From: Gammaproteobacteria bacterium
GTDB taxonomy: Bacteria > Pseudomonadota > Gammaproteobacteria > HyVt-429
NCBI GenBank assembly: GCA_013152415.1
Contig: JAADGI010000008.1
Span: 45,589 to 109,588, forward strand
Direction of reading: 5' to 3'
DNA length: 64,000 bases
Shown here: positions 47,218-57,817 of the stretch, piece after piece
How the letters are laid out: every line of letters starts with the position of its first letter
Numbering within the stretch: the first letter of the stretch is position 1
Notes under the pieces: model-generated
Databases searched by the model: none
Told to the model about the DNA's origin: nothing
The model's input: only the letters and a program-made list of their open reading frames with translations
Made by a program: the position numbers and the translations under genes

Positions 47218-47943
47218 TTATAATGTTTGCCAGTGCCTGTTTCGGTAAACCTGCAGTGGCCTGAAATTGGCCTTGTAATCCATTTTTACGCAGTTCTCGA
47301 TCCAGTAGCCCAGGTAGACCCATTCCAGTCCCTGGCGTTGGGCGTGGTCTATTTGCCATAGCACGGCGTGGATGCCGAGGCCGCGAGCTGAAAGCTTTGG
47401 ATCAAAGAAGGTGTAGACTGCCGATAGCGCACCGGGCAGCATATCGATGACAGCTGCTGCAATCAGTTTTGCCTCACATCCTTTGGTGGCAGGAGCGTGA
47501 AATTCGACAATATGGGTGTTGGCGAAGCGGCTAAAAAGAAATTCCTCATATAGGCTTGGATCATTGTTGTTCATGGAGCTATCAGGATGGCGACTGGCCT
47601 GATAACGCCGGTAGAGATCGAAGTGGCGGGCGCTGTATCGTCCCGGTACGATCACTGCGTCCAGGTCCTGGTTTTTAAGCCAGGTACGTCGTTGGCTGCG
47701 ACTGGGGGCAAATTCCGCTACTGGAACCCTGACAGACGTGCAGGACTGGCAGCCCCGACACTGGGGCCGATAGATCAAATTACCGCTGCGCCGAAAGCCC
47801 TGTTGGGTGTAGTGGCTAAAACTGGCCTCTTCCATGTTATAGCCGGGGTCCACGAAAAGAGTGGTGGCCTGGTTTCCCGGTAGATAATTACAGGGATAGG
47901 GCAGAGACAGGAATAGACTCGGTGTTTTTTCGTTGATGGACAT
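47218..47943 (-). CDS. bpt: Aspartate/glutamate leucyltransferase (arginyltransferase family)
   Basis: HYTQQGFRRSGNLIYRPQCRGCQSCTSVRVPVAEF, RYQASRHPDSSMNN, YLGYWIENCVKMDYKANFRPLQ. Confidence 0.95.
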   Translation of the reverse strand: MSINEKTPSLFLSLPYPCNYLPGNQATTLFVDPGYNMEEASFSHYTQQGFRRSGNLIYRPQCRGCQSCTSVRVPVAEFAPSRSQRRTWLKNQDLDAVIVPGRYSARHFDLYRRYQASRHPDSSMNNNDPSLYEEFLFSRFANTHIVEFHAPATKGCEAKLIAAAVIDMLPGALSAVYTFFDPKLSARGLGIHAVLWQIDHAQRQGLEWVYLGYWIENCVKMDYKANFRPLQVYRNRHWQTL

Positions 47944-47945
47944 GC

Positions 47946-48659
47946 TCAGGCCACGCTAAGCGCAGGATCAATGATCCAGGGTTTTGGTGATATTGCATCC
48001 TCACGGGGGCGTTTGATTTCAGCCAGAAATACTTCACGAAGGATGAGTTGTGCCCCCAGGCTAAACAAGTGTTTGGAGGGCAGTTGGCAATCGATCATCG
48101 AGTAGCCCCAGGCCTGAAGTTGTTTGACCAAATAAACGAACGCCACCTTCGAGGCATCTGATACCTGGCTGAACATGGATTCGCCAAAGAACACATTACC
48201 CAAGGCCACGCCATAGAGTCCGCCCACCAATTCATCGTCCAACCAGGCCTCTACCGAATGGGCAATACCTCTGCGGTGGAGCTCGCAGTAGGCATTGATC
48301 ATTTCCGGAGTAATCCAGCTGCCGGTTACACCGGTCCCATTGCGGGGTAGGGCGCAGGCGCGTATCACTTCGTTGAAGGCGCGGTCCAGGCTGACCTGGA
48401 ATCGATCTTGGCGTAGGGTCTTACGCAGGCTACGTGACACTTTGAGAGCATTGGGAAACAGGACAGTGCGTGGTTCAGGAGACCACCACATAATAGGTTG
48501 ACCCTCGCTGTACCAGGGAAAGATGCCTCTGCGGTAGGCGGCCTCAAGTCGCTCACAGGACAGGTCTCCACCTATTGCCAATAAACCCTCCTGGGTGGCC
48601 TGTTCTACCGGTGGGAAGTCCAGGTCCAGGGGGTCCTGGGACAGGATGGGGATATTCAC
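47946..48659 (-). CDS. aat: Leucyl/phenylalanyl-tRNA-protein transferase
   Basis: [45 protein letters not shown]. Confidence 0.97.
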   Translation of the reverse strand: MNIPILSQDPLDLDFPPVEQATQEGLLAIGGDLSCERLEAAYRRGIFPWYSEGQPIMWWSPEPRTVLFPNALKVSRSLRKTLRQDRFQVSLDRAFNEVIRACALPRNGTGVTGSWITPEMINAYCELHRRGIAHSVEAWLDDELVGGLYGVALGNVFFGESMFSQVSDASKVAFVYLVKQLQAWGYSMIDCQLPSKHLFSLGAQLILREVFLAEIKRPREDAISPKPWIIDPALSVA

Positions 48660-49816
48660 TGGGCTCTCCTGTAGGGGCTGTGTTGATCTAATGCCTTGAT
48701 ATAGTCACGCATCCCCTGACTTTCTTGTTGTAGAAAATTGGCAATAGCATTGGCAAACTCGGGGTGGCGCAACCAATGGGCCGAGTAGGTGGTGGTGGCT
48801 AAAAACCCCCGGCTTAGCTTGTGCTCACCTTGGGCACCGGCCTCAAATCTCTTCAATTTTTGTTTGATGCAGTATTCCATGGCTGTGTAGTAGCAAGTCT
48901 CAAAGTGTAACGAGTGGTAGTCTCGTAATGATCCCCAGTAGCGGCCATACAGGGTGTCTTTTCCTCGCAGGTTCAGGGCCATGGCCACCCATTTCGGTCC
49001 TTCATGGGCTACGGCCATGACGATATATTCTGGCATATTGCGACCGATGCTATGGAAGAAGCACCGAGACAAATAAGGGATGGCCCCGTGTCTTTGGATG
49101 GTGGCCAGGTAAAACGCGTAGAATGTATCCCAATGTTTTTCGTCTAGCTCCAGTCCTGTTCGTATGTCCACATGGATGCCCGCCTCTTCAACTCTGCGAC
49201 GGTCACGTTTGAGTTTTTTGTGTTTGTGGGCGGAAAATGTATTGAGGAATTGATCAAAATCTCTATAGCCTGGATTGTGCCAATGGAACTGATGGCCAAT
49301 ACGTGTGAGTAGTCCCTGCTGTGCCAGGTATTGATTGGTGGGTTGCCTGGTAAACAGCCAGTGCAGAGAGGAGGCTGGGGAATTCTCGGCATAGGTCTGT
49401 ACCCCTTCGGTGAGTGTAGGCACAATGATCTGCCTGGGATCACCTTGAGCTACCAGGATTCGGGGGCCGGTGGCAGGGGTGAATGGGATGGCGGCCACCA
49501 GCTTGGGGTAGTAGTCGAGACCGGAGCGGGCATAGGCGTTGGCCCACGCCCAATCGAACACATACTCCCCGTAGGAATGGTCCTTAAGATAGAGCGGTAC
49601 CGCCCCAATCAGGGTGTTGGTGTCTCCACCCTCTGTGTCGTCTCCCTGGTAGGCCACGAGATGTTGGGGGGTCCAGCCGTGGTGGGCGCACACACAGTCG
49701 CTGTCCTCCAGGGCGCTGAGGAACTCGTGGCGAACAAAGGGGTGATCGGTCCCACACAATCGGTTCCACTGCGAGGGTGGTAGTGTGGACAGCCTGTCGA
49801 TAGTTTCCAGCCGCAT
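48656..49816 (-). CDS. GNAT/FemAB-like acyltransferase (DUF482-type)
   Basis: [68 protein letters not shown]. Confidence 0.9.
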   Translation of the reverse strand: MRLETIDRLSTLPPSQWNRLCGTDHPFVRHEFLSALEDSDCVCAHHGWTPQHLVAYQGDDTEGGDTNTLIGAVPLYLKDHSYGEYVFDWAWANAYARSGLDYYPKLVAAIPFTPATGPRILVAQGDPRQIIVPTLTEGVQTYAENSPASSLHWLFTRQPTNQYLAQQGLLTRIGHQFHWHNPGYRDFDQFLNTFSAHKHKKLKRDRRRVEEAGIHVDIRTGLELDEKHWDTFYAFYLATIQRHGAIPYLSRCFFHSIGRNMPEYIVMAVAHEGPKWVAMALNLRGKDTLYGRYWGSLRDYHSLHFETCYYTAMEYCIKQKLKRFEAGAQGEHKLSRGFLATTTYSAHWLRHPEFANAIANFLQQESQGMRDYIKALDQHSPYRRAQ

Positions 49817-49948
49817 AGGAAAAGTGTAACACCAAGTTATGCAGGCGGGACTTTAAGCTGGTGAATGCCGTCCTTGATTTTTGCTTCTTCAGGGAAATCC
49901 GTGGCTAAGGCTCGACGCCGGTAAACGGCCAAGTGTATGATTTGATAT

Positions 49949-50056
49949 TCTCGCAAAGGTGCCAAGTACATAATCAAGTACATAAAGAGAATAGCGGTTC
50001 AAGCCAGAGATTGAGTGTGCCTCATTATTCTTTGCAGGCTTGGTGTCTTTGCGAGA
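49949..50056. repeat. Inverted-repeat element, dispersed 'TCTCGCAAAG...CCAAG' family
   Basis: tctcgcaaaggtgccaag (49949-49966) and cttggtgtctttgcgaga (50039-50056). Confidence 0.7.
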
Positions 50057-50120
50057 GCCCATTGATTAGCTTGAATAACCCACAAATTTCTCAAAGACCA
50101 TTATTTTTTTGTGACTGACC

Positions 50121-50297
50121 ATGAATTTGCACGAATACCAGGCCAAGGGTGTGTCTGAAGAAATTGCCAGTCCGGCGCCTGATGGCTGGGTTGCCCACTT
50201 GTCGCGTGAGGCCTTGGAGCAGGCCGGGTGCGTGATCGTACGATCTCCGGTGGAAATGGGACAGCGTATAGTGGAGGTCTTGCAAGACAATGACTGA
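50121..50297 (+). pseudogene. Possible sucC-start/sucD-end fusion remnant (58 aa)
   Basis: MNLHEYQAK (SucC start) followed by SREALEQAGCVIVRSPVEMGQRIVEVL, resembling the C-terminus of SucD. Confidence 0.5.
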
Positions 50298-51918
50298 GGG
50301 TCTGAAGATTGCGCTTGGTCAGATCGATACCCGGGTGGGCGATGTGGCCGGCAATGTGGAAAAGGTCCTGTCCGCCCTGCAACGGGCTCGTGATGAGTTG
50401 GGTTGTAATCTGATTGTATTCCCCGAGCTCACACTGACCGGCTACCCCCCGGAAGACCTGTTGTTGCGGCCAGGGTTTATTGCCCGTGCCGAACGGGGTC
50501 TTGATACCTTGTGCCAACAGGTCAGCGCTATTGATGTCATTGTCGGTCATCCTAGCCTGGAGAAAGGGGTTTTATTCAATGCCGCATCTTTAATTCGCGA
50601 TGGCACCGTCGTTGCCCGTTACCATAAACAACACTTGCCCAATTACGGTGTGTTCGATGAAGTACGCTATTTTAATCCAGGCCAACACCCTTGTGTTGTT
50701 AAAGTCAAAGACATACCCATAGGTATTACCATCTGTGAAGATATTTGGGAAGACGGGCCGGTAAAGAGTGCTGTGGGTGCCGGTGCGTCGCTCATTGTGA
50801 ATCTCAATGCCTCCCCCTTTCATATCAATAAGGGTGATGAACGTAATGAGGTGGTAGCCCAGGCTGCCCAGGCCAGTGGTGTGCCCATTATCTATGTGAA
50901 CCTGGTGGGGGGGCAGGACGAACTGGTGTTCGACGGTGGGTCTTTTGTGGCTGATCAAACGGGTGAGGTCATACTCCGTTGCCCACTGTTTTCACAGGCC
51001 TTGCAAGCTGTTCAGTTTTGTAATGATGGGTCGATTGTGGATCTGTCCCCCTCGACAGTCAAAATGCCAGCCCTTGAAGAGAGCGTGTATCAGGCCCTGG
51101 TGCTGGGGGTAGGTGATTACGTGGAGAAAAATGGATTTAATGGTGTGGTCATTGGGCTCTCAGGCGGTATTGATTCGGCCCTGGTACTGGCCATTGCGGT
51201 GGATGCGTTGGGTGCAGATCGTGTTGAGGCCGTGCTCATGCCCTCTCGTTATACCCGCGATATGAGCAATGAGGATGCCCAAACCCAGGCTGATAATCTG
51301 GGTGTACAGACGAGTGTGGTGCCCATCGAACCCATGTTTCAGGCCTTTTTGGATGGATTGAAAGATGAGTTTGCGGGCATGGCCGAAGACACCACCGAGG
51401 AGAACCTCCAGGCCCGCTGCCGTGGTCTGATTCTCATGGCGATCTCGAACAAAAAACACAAGATGGTGCTGACCACCGGTAATAAGAGTGAGATGGCCGT
51501 GGGTTATGCCACCCTTTACGGCGACATGGCCGGAGGCTTTGCGGCGATCAAGGATGTACCCAAGACCTTGGTGTATCGATTGGCCCGCTATCGTAATGGA
51601 TTGTCTGCGGTGATTCCCGAGCGGGTCCTGGAGAGACCGCCGTCTGCGGAATTGGCGCCGGACCAAAAGGACTGTGATTCCCTGCCATCCTATGAGGTGC
51701 TAGATGGCATTCTGGAGATGTATGTCGAGCAGGATTGTTCCCCCGCCCAGATTGTAGGGGCGGGGTATGGGCCGGCAGATGTGGATCGGGTTGTCACCCT
51801 GGTGGGTCGTAATGAGTACAAGCGCCGCCAGGCCGCACCCGGTGTTCGTATCACCCAGCGTGCCTTTGGCCGCGACCGGCGTTACCCTATCACTAACGGC
51901 TATGTACCACGTAGTTAG
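50290..51918 (+). CDS. nadE: Glutamine-dependent NAD+ synthetase
   Basis: IALGQIDTRVGDVAGN...VFPELTLTGYPPEDLLLR, GVVIGLSGGIDSALVLAIAVDALG, TTGNKSEMAVGYATLYGDMAGG. Confidence 0.98.
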   Translation: MTEGLKIALGQIDTRVGDVAGNVEKVLSALQRARDELGCNLIVFPELTLTGYPPEDLLLRPGFIARAERGLDTLCQQVSAIDVIVGHPSLEKGVLFNAASLIRDGTVVARYHKQHLPNYGVFDEVRYFNPGQHPCVVKVKDIPIGITICEDIWEDGPVKSAVGAGASLIVNLNASPFHINKGDERNEVVAQAAQASGVPIIYVNLVGGQDELVFDGGSFVADQTGEVILRCPLFSQALQAVQFCNDGSIVDLSPSTVKMPALEESVYQALVLGVGDYVEKNGFNGVVIGLSGGIDSALVLAIAVDALGADRVEAVLMPSRYTRDMSNEDAQTQADNLGVQTSVVPIEPMFQAFLDGLKDEFAGMAEDTTEENLQARCRGLILMAISNKKHKMVLTTGNKSEMAVGYATLYGDMAGGFAAIKDVPKTLVYRLARYRNGLSAVIPERVLERPPSAELAPDQKDCDSLPSYEVLDGILEMYVEQDCSPAQIVGAGYGPADVDRVVTLVGRNEYKRRQAAPGVRITQRAFGRDRRYPITNGYVPRS

Positions 51919-52009
51919 TTCCCCCATGCCGCAGGGGCGGTCTTCGATCCCTGTTCTCTAAGAGTAGGCCAGAGTTAGCCCAGGCCTCATCTGCCGTTTT
52001 GGTTCACGT

Positions 52010-52942
52010 TCACATCTTATTTCTTTTTGACTTACGTTGCCGTGAAACACCCGGAGTCAGCCACTCCCGTGCTGTCTCGGTGATGGCGGCCACTGCTGGA
52101 TGGGATATCTTACGCTCCACGGATATGGCGTAAAAGTGATCACGCACCTCATCTGTTTGCGCAACGGCCACCACGTCGTACTGTTTTTCCACCTCCGCTG
52201 TAATGGGTGTCGGTGCGATGAACACCCCGGCCCCGGCTTGACCGAAGGCCTTCATCAGAGCGCTATCGTCGAACTCACCGACAATCCGGGGATGAATGCG
52301 CAGCCCATCGAGCCACTGCACGAGGCGGCTTCGTACCACGGTCATTTCCCCCGGCAACAATAAGGGTGTGCCATTGAGACTGTGCGGGAAATTCTTGCTG
52401 AGTTTATGCGCCAGCTTAGGAGTCGCAAAAAAGGTGATACCGCAGTCACCGAGTGGGTGGTTGAAGCCACGCAGGTTTACCCCCGGTGGAATAGGCCCAT
52501 CGGCAATCACCAGATCAACCCGGTGTAAGACCAACTCGGCCAGCAGGGTGTCGATAGCACCCTCCCGGCAGACGATACGCACCGGCTCCGGTAATTGTAG
52601 CGCCGGGGCCAATAAACGATAGGCGATGGATTTCGGCACCACGTCCGCCACCCCCACTTTGAATACCAGCGGTCTCCCATGCGGGAGATTACGCACCATT
52701 TCCTCCAGCTCACCCCCCAGGGAGTAGATCTCATCGGCATAGCTCAGTACCAGACGTCCGACCTCGGTTAATTCCAGGTTGCGCCCCACCCGGGTCAACA
52801 GGGCTTCACCCAGATTATCTTCCAACAGGCTGAGTTGTCCGCTGATGGTCTGGGGGGTCAGATGCAGGCGCTCGCTGGCGCGGGCGATACCGCCCTCCTT
52901 CGCCACCACCCAGAAATAATGAAGATGTTTATAGTTAATCAT
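52010..52942 (-). CDS. nhaR: LysR-family regulator, NhaR-like
   Basis: MINYKHLHYFWVVAKEGGIARASERLHLTPQTISGQLSLLEDNLGEALLTRVGRNLELTEVG. Confidence 0.9.
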   Translation of the reverse strand: MINYKHLHYFWVVAKEGGIARASERLHLTPQTISGQLSLLEDNLGEALLTRVGRNLELTEVGRLVLSYADEIYSLGGELEEMVRNLPHGRPLVFKVGVADVVPKSIAYRLLAPALQLPEPVRIVCREGAIDTLLAELVLHRVDLVIADGPIPPGVNLRGFNHPLGDCGITFFATPKLAHKLSKNFPHSLNGTPLLLPGEMTVVRSRLVQWLDGLRIHPRIVGEFDDSALMKAFGQAGAGVFIAPTPITAEVEKQYDVVAVAQTDEVRDHFYAISVERKISHPAVAAITETAREWLTPGVSRQRKSKRNKM

Positions 52943-53109
52943 GGCCCCATATACTTCGATTAATTCGAATTGAATATAGATAATAATCGACTTTTCCTTA
53001 TTTTTAAACCGTTCTATTCTGTATCCCAACCCGAATCCGGCCCACACAGCAGAGACGTCCCATCTAGCGTGTGGCCGTTTCAATCAAAAAAACAATACAG
53101 GATAAATAC

Positions 53110-54606
53110 ATGCTGATTGATGCAAGAACCCTGGTAAATGGGCACACCGTCGAAGCCGACATATGCATAGTGGGTGCAGGGGCGGTCGGTATCGCCATGG
53201 CGCTTGAGTTTAACGGTTCAAACAAGAAAGTTGCCGTCATGGAAAGTGGCGGTCTTGACCTGGATTCTCGTACGCAGTCACTTTATGAAGGTGACCACGT
53301 TGGCCGGCCAACTTATCCTTTGGGGAGAAATCGGTTACGTTATTTTGGGGGCACGACCGGTCACTGGGCAGGGCACTGTCGGCCCTTTGATCAGTTTGAT
53401 TTCTCAGTGCGAGACTGGATACCGCACAGCGGGTGGCCCATAAAAATTGAGGAACTCGAGCCTTATCTTGAGCGTTCTCAACCTATTCTTGGGTTGGGAG
53501 ACTATGACTACTCATCGCTCGAGCAATATGCCAAACAACTGAAACTCGAAACCCTGCCACTGGACAGTGGCCGATTGATTTCAGTTATGAAACAACAAAG
53601 CCCTCCCACCCGTTTTGGTACAGCCTATAGGCAAGCCTTGAAGGAGTCCAAGAATGTTTCGGTATATTTATATTCCAATGTGCTGGAACTGATTACCAAC
53701 GAATCCGCATCACATATCACTCGCGCGGAAGTGGCCTGTATTGATGGCCCAAAGTACGAGGTCAAGGCAAAAAACTTTGTCTTGGCAACGGGTGGCATGG
53801 AAAACCCACGCATCATGTTGCTATCTAATAAATCTGCACCCGATGGCCTGGGAAATAGCCACGGCCTGGTAGGTCGATTTTACACCGACCATATCCTGAT
53901 TCGCCCTGCACTGGATATATCGCTATCCCGCAAAGGGTTTGATTTTCGTTTGTATTCAAAGATCCATCGCATGAATGGCGGTCGGATGTTCGGAATCCTA
54001 ACGGCTTCCGACGAACTGACAAGACGGGAAAAACTGACTCGCTTTCGGTTCCATTTATATAATATCACGCCCAGTTATGATGCTCCCGTTGGTGGCGTAT
54101 TTTCGAGTATAGACGGTGCGCGAGAAGCCCAGCCACTGACCAAGGAAGGGGGTACCTATATGGCGGTTCACATGGCCATGGAGCCTATACCCAACCCAGA
54201 TACCTTTGTTCGCCTGTCTGCTAAACGTGATCTGTTTGGTCAACGTCAGCTGGAAGTAAACTGGCAAGTCACCGATGCAGAGCGTTCCAATGCTCACCGC
54301 GCTATCGAACTGTGTGCCCTGGAGTTTGCACGTATGGGGTTTGGTCGTGCCTATGCACCGATGTTGGAAAAACCTGATGAGTGGCCCGCAAACTTTACAT
54401 CAGGCAAGCACCACTGTGGCACAACACGTATGTCCGATAGTCCGAAAACCGGTGTGGTCGATCGTAACTGCAAAGTTTTTGACGTCGATAACCTATATGT
54501 TACAGGCAGTTCGGTGTTCCCCACCATCGGGCATACTAATCCGACTATTAATCTTGTCGCCTTGTCCTTGCGACTGGCTGATCACCTGAAGGGGAAAATG
54601 GCATGA
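53110..54606 (+). CDS. GMC-family oxidoreductase
   Basis: ADICIVGAGAVGIAMALEF, ATGGMENPRIMLLS, HCGTTRMSDSPKTGVVDRNCKVFDVDNLYVTGSSVFPTIGHTNPT. Confidence 0.93.
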   Translation: MLIDARTLVNGHTVEADICIVGAGAVGIAMALEFNGSNKKVAVMESGGLDLDSRTQSLYEGDHVGRPTYPLGRNRLRYFGGTTGHWAGHCRPFDQFDFSVRDWIPHSGWPIKIEELEPYLERSQPILGLGDYDYSSLEQYAKQLKLETLPLDSGRLISVMKQQSPPTRFGTAYRQALKESKNVSVYLYSNVLELITNESASHITRAEVACIDGPKYEVKAKNFVLATGGMENPRIMLLSNKSAPDGLGNSHGLVGRFYTDHILIRPALDISLSRKGFDFRLYSKIHRMNGGRMFGILTASDELTRREKLTRFRFHLYNITPSYDAPVGGVFSSIDGAREAQPLTKEGGTYMAVHMAMEPIPNPDTFVRLSAKRDLFGQRQLEVNWQVTDAERSNAHRAIELCALEFARMGFGRAYAPMLEKPDEWPANFTSGKHHCGTTRMSDSPKTGVVDRNCKVFDVDNLYVTGSSVFPTIGHTNPTINLVALSLRLADHLKGKMA

Positions 54607-55031
54607 AGCTATCAGGCGTTGGACATTCACGACGTACCGTTTTGAAATTAGCCGCGTCTTTAATGTTGCCCACCACCTTGTCGGCGTTTTTAGTGGGGTG
54701 TAACCCCAAAATGACTGCCACACGATCTGCTGCGCAACGAATGATCGGGGTACTGAATCACATCAATAAAGCGCGTGAGATAGGTGCGATTTATATTGAT
54801 CAAACCCCTGGTATCCGGCAGCTATCTGCCGAGCAATTGACTGAAAAATTACTCCTTATGTTGGCGCTTGACCCTAAATATATTTCGACAGAAATCTTAG
54901 ATTCATTGGATACGCGGCTCCGTAAGCAAGTACGACAAGACTTCGTCGACGAAAATGTGCAAATAGTAAACGGCTGGATGTTATCCAAGACAGAATTGGC
55001 ACTTTGTGCGCTCGCCACCACCTTTGTTTAG
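54603..55031 (+). CDS. Small exported protein with twin-arginine-like signal, likely partner of the GMC oxidoreductase
   Basis: HSRRTVLKLAASLMLPTTLSAFLVGC; 4-bp overlap with upstream gene. Confidence 0.65.
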   Translation: MKLSGVGHSRRTVLKLAASLMLPTTLSAFLVGCNPKMTATRSAAQRMIGVLNHINKAREIGAIYIDQTPGIRQLSAEQLTEKLLLMLALDPKYISTEILDSLDTRLRKQVRQDFVDENVQIVNGWMLSKTELALCALATTFV

Positions 55032-55170
55032 TTTCAGGTGCTTGGCCAATAAAAGTGATTATGTCTATGCGGATTCATAAACCTGACGTTAATACCAGTA
55101 TTGATATCGCAATGCTAGAAGATGACGCTGTCATGACCCAATCCTTTCCAACCAAAAACTGGAGACGACT

Positions 55171-55530
55171 ATGCAGATCGACATTCAAGCGCTTAATTTT
55201 TCATTGACGGATGCCTTGCGCAGGTACACTGAACGGCGTCTGGACTTCGCCTTGAGTACACGCGACGACTACATTCAGCGTGTGGCCGTGCGCCTATCCG
55301 ACATCAATGGGCCTCGCGGTGGGGCGGACAAGTGCTGCCGTATCCAGGTAGTACTTGCCCACTTAGCTGACGTGGTCATCGATGATACTGAAACCAACCT
55401 GTACGCCGCCATCGACCGTGCAACGGATCGTGCGGGTCGTACCGTGGGACGCCGGCTGGCGCGGCTACGTGACAAAAACCGCTCCCACAGCCTGACTGAT
55501 ATGAAATTAAAAACCGCCCACATGGCCTGA
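55171..55530 (+). CDS. HPF/RaiA-family ribosome-associated protein
   Basis: MQIDIQALNFSLTDALRRYTERRLDFALS...RIQVVLAHLADVVIDDTETNLYAAIDRATDRAGRTVGRRLAR. Confidence 0.85.
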   Translation: MQIDIQALNFSLTDALRRYTERRLDFALSTRDDYIQRVAVRLSDINGPRGGADKCCRIQVVLAHLADVVIDDTETNLYAAIDRATDRAGRTVGRRLARLRDKNRSHSLTDMKLKTAHMA

Positions 55531-55595
55531 TTGGCATGAAAGCAAAACCGAATCACATGAATCCATCTCACTAATCTGTTTGGAGAGAAAACACC

Positions 55596-56267
55596 ATGAA
55601 TACTTCAATGACCAATGCTACGGGCCGCACCCAAGCGGCCGTTCTGGCCACCAACAAGGTGGTCCGCAACACCTACACACTATTATCCATGACGTTGCTA
55701 TTCAGTGCCTTGGCAGCGGGTATTTCGATGACATTGAATCTGCCTCATCCGGGTATATTATTGACACTGGGGGGCTATTTCGGCCTGCTGTTCGCTACCG
55801 CCAAATTCCGAAATAGCAGTCTGGGACTCGTCTTTGTGTTCGCCCTGACCGGCTTCATGGGGTACACCCTGGGTCCGATTCTCAACGCCTACCTGGCGCT
55901 GCCCAATGGTGGCCAGGTGGTCATGACGGCCATGGGTGCGACTGGAGCCATCTTCCTTGGCCTGTCTGCTTACGCGCTGACCACGCGCAAGGATTTCAGC
56001 TTCATGGGAGGGTTTTTGATGGTCGGCATCCTGGTTGCCTTTATGGTTGGCCTGGGTGCGCTGTTCTTCGAGATGCCCGGTTTATCCCTGGCGGTGTCTT
56101 CCATGTTTGTGCTGCTCATGGCGGGGTTGATCCTCTATGAGACCAGCAATATCATCCACGGGGGTGAGACCAACTACATTATGGCGACTGTGACCCTTTT
56201 TGTCGCCATCTTCAATTTGTTCACCAGCCTGTTGCATTTATTGGGGTTCATGGGTGGAGAGGACTAG
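55596..56267 (+). CDS. Bax inhibitor-1/YccA-family membrane protein
   Basis: VVRNTYTLLSMTLLFSALAAGISM...GFMGYTLGPILNAYL...ALTTRKDFSFMGGFL...ETSNIIHGGETNYIMATV. Confidence 0.95.
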   Translation: MNTSMTNATGRTQAAVLATNKVVRNTYTLLSMTLLFSALAAGISMTLNLPHPGILLTLGGYFGLLFATAKFRNSSLGLVFVFALTGFMGYTLGPILNAYLALPNGGQVVMTAMGATGAIFLGLSAYALTTRKDFSFMGGFLMVGILVAFMVGLGALFFEMPGLSLAVSSMFVLLMAGLILYETSNIIHGGETNYIMATVTLFVAIFNLFTSLLHLLGFMGGED

Positions 56268-56594
56268 GCCTATCCGTTTATGGTCGAAAAAGACCCGACA
56301 GACCTGAATTATACACTCAGGTGTTTATTTTCGTGTCCCTAACAGGGTTGCGTGGTGACCGCTGTGTTATGGCGTAGCCCTGTATATTTTTTTAGGCGTA
56401 TACAATAAATCTGTTACAATAGCTCCGGGACGAAGTTATCATACATTTTAGTGCGCTAAGCTGTTGGAGGATGGCGTAGCGCAGGGTTGATTTTCAAGGT
56501 AGGGTGTCGTTTGGCTGTACTGAAAGTATCTGCTATGGAATGGGCGAAAACGTTCAAATAGTCTCACCCCGGTAATCATGGTTGAACTCAAGTA

Positions 56595-57020
56595 GTGTTT
56601 AAACGCATTTATTCTGTTGGTTGCTTTGACCACTTTCACGAAGGCCACGAAGCCTTATTTTCCAAGATGCGTGCATTGGGCTGCACAGTTATTACTGGTA
56701 TCCATGATGATGCCTCATTGGAAAAATTAAAAGGTTTATCAGCGGATCATCATGATGATTTAGCCACCAGAATCGGTAATATCAGACCGTTTGTTGACCA
56801 TGTTTTTATTGTACCTTCTACTGACCCCTCCTTGGCTTTGTGCGCAGCACTGCACCCCGAAGACAGCATAGAATCAGCGTGTTATGTCAGGGCAGATGAT
56901 ATGCCTGACTTCCCAGGCCGTGGGGAGATTGAAGGCAGGATTTCCATTAAACTTGTACCCTACACCGTCGGTATTTCCAGTACTATCTTGCGCCAAAAGA
57001 AGTTAAAAAGAAATAAATAG
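56595..57020 (+). CDS. Cytidylyltransferase-like protein (TagD/PCT-type), GTG start
   Basis: VGCFDHFHEGHEALFSKMRALG (HxxH-type), VRADDMPDFPGRGEIEGRISIKLVPYTVGISSTILRQ. Confidence 0.87.
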   Translation: MFKRIYSVGCFDHFHEGHEALFSKMRALGCTVITGIHDDASLEKLKGLSADHHDDLATRIGNIRPFVDHVFIVPSTDPSLALCAALHPEDSIESACYVRADDMPDFPGRGEIEGRISIKLVPYTVGISSTILRQKKLKRNK

Positions 57021-57025
57021 CCGCG

Positions 57026-57727
57026 ATGGAACCCTATTTTACACTGCTCATTATCAATACCGTTGTGTTGGGAATTTTACTTGTGCTGGCAGTGTGGGCG
57101 CTGCTCATGCTCACGGATATTTGTGAAATACCCAAATTTTATCGTAGTCAGAAGATTAGCGGTACGTCCATCGGTAACGCAAAGCCCTCAGACCAGATAT
57201 TGTTGCGCTCAACCAGCGACTTGCTCAAAGAGGCAGATGTTGCGCACTATCTTGATTGCGGAACACTGCTGGGTATTATCCGGGGCCAGGATATTATTGC
57301 CACGGATAAGGACCTCGATGTCACTTGCCACCTGGATGATTGGCCAAAGATCGAACGTCTTCTGAAAGAAAAAATATTCCAGGCCAATGGCTTGCAGATC
57401 AAACGTGTTAGACGGTGGTGGGGTAGACACCCGGCAGGAAATATGATTTCCATGCGGGTTGCCGGGGTTAGCAAGAAGGCCCGTTATCTGGATTTATACT
57501 TCAATCCATGGATGCCGCGCCTTCAGGAGGTGGATTTTATTGGTCGAAAGTTTGCGGTGCCCGAAAACCCTGAAGTGTATATTGCCGAGTTGTATGGTGC
57601 TGATTGGCGTGTCCCACAAAACAAGCACGCCAGTGAGAAGTTTCATAGAGGTAATGGCTTGATGTATTCAAGCTACGCTCAGGAATTTGCAGATCTGAAT
57701 TACAGAAAGCTTCCTTCTAAATTCTGA
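57026..57727 (+). CDS. LicD-family phosphotransferase with N-terminal TM
   Basis: DLLKEADVAHYLDCGTLLGIIRGQDIIATDKDLDVTCHLDDWPKIERLL. Confidence 0.87.
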   Translation: MEPYFTLLIINTVVLGILLVLAVWALLMLTDICEIPKFYRSQKISGTSIGNAKPSDQILLRSTSDLLKEADVAHYLDCGTLLGIIRGQDIIATDKDLDVTCHLDDWPKIERLLKEKIFQANGLQIKRVRRWWGRHPAGNMISMRVAGVSKKARYLDLYFNPWMPRLQEVDFIGRKFAVPENPEVYIAELYGADWRVPQNKHASEKFHRGNGLMYSSYAQEFADLNYRKLPSKF

Positions 57728-57817
57728 TAGCAACCGCTGTTGCTAAACAGGCTTCCATCGTCGGTCGCGTCGCCATAACTGTGGTCGGCAAATGTATTCC
57801 CCTGGGGCGCCAATGGT

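Noticed and set aside
47218-49816. bpt-aat-GNAT cluster as a novel N-degron system
   Set aside because: Linkage of bpt and aat near infA is a familiar proteobacterial arrangement and is not unusual here.
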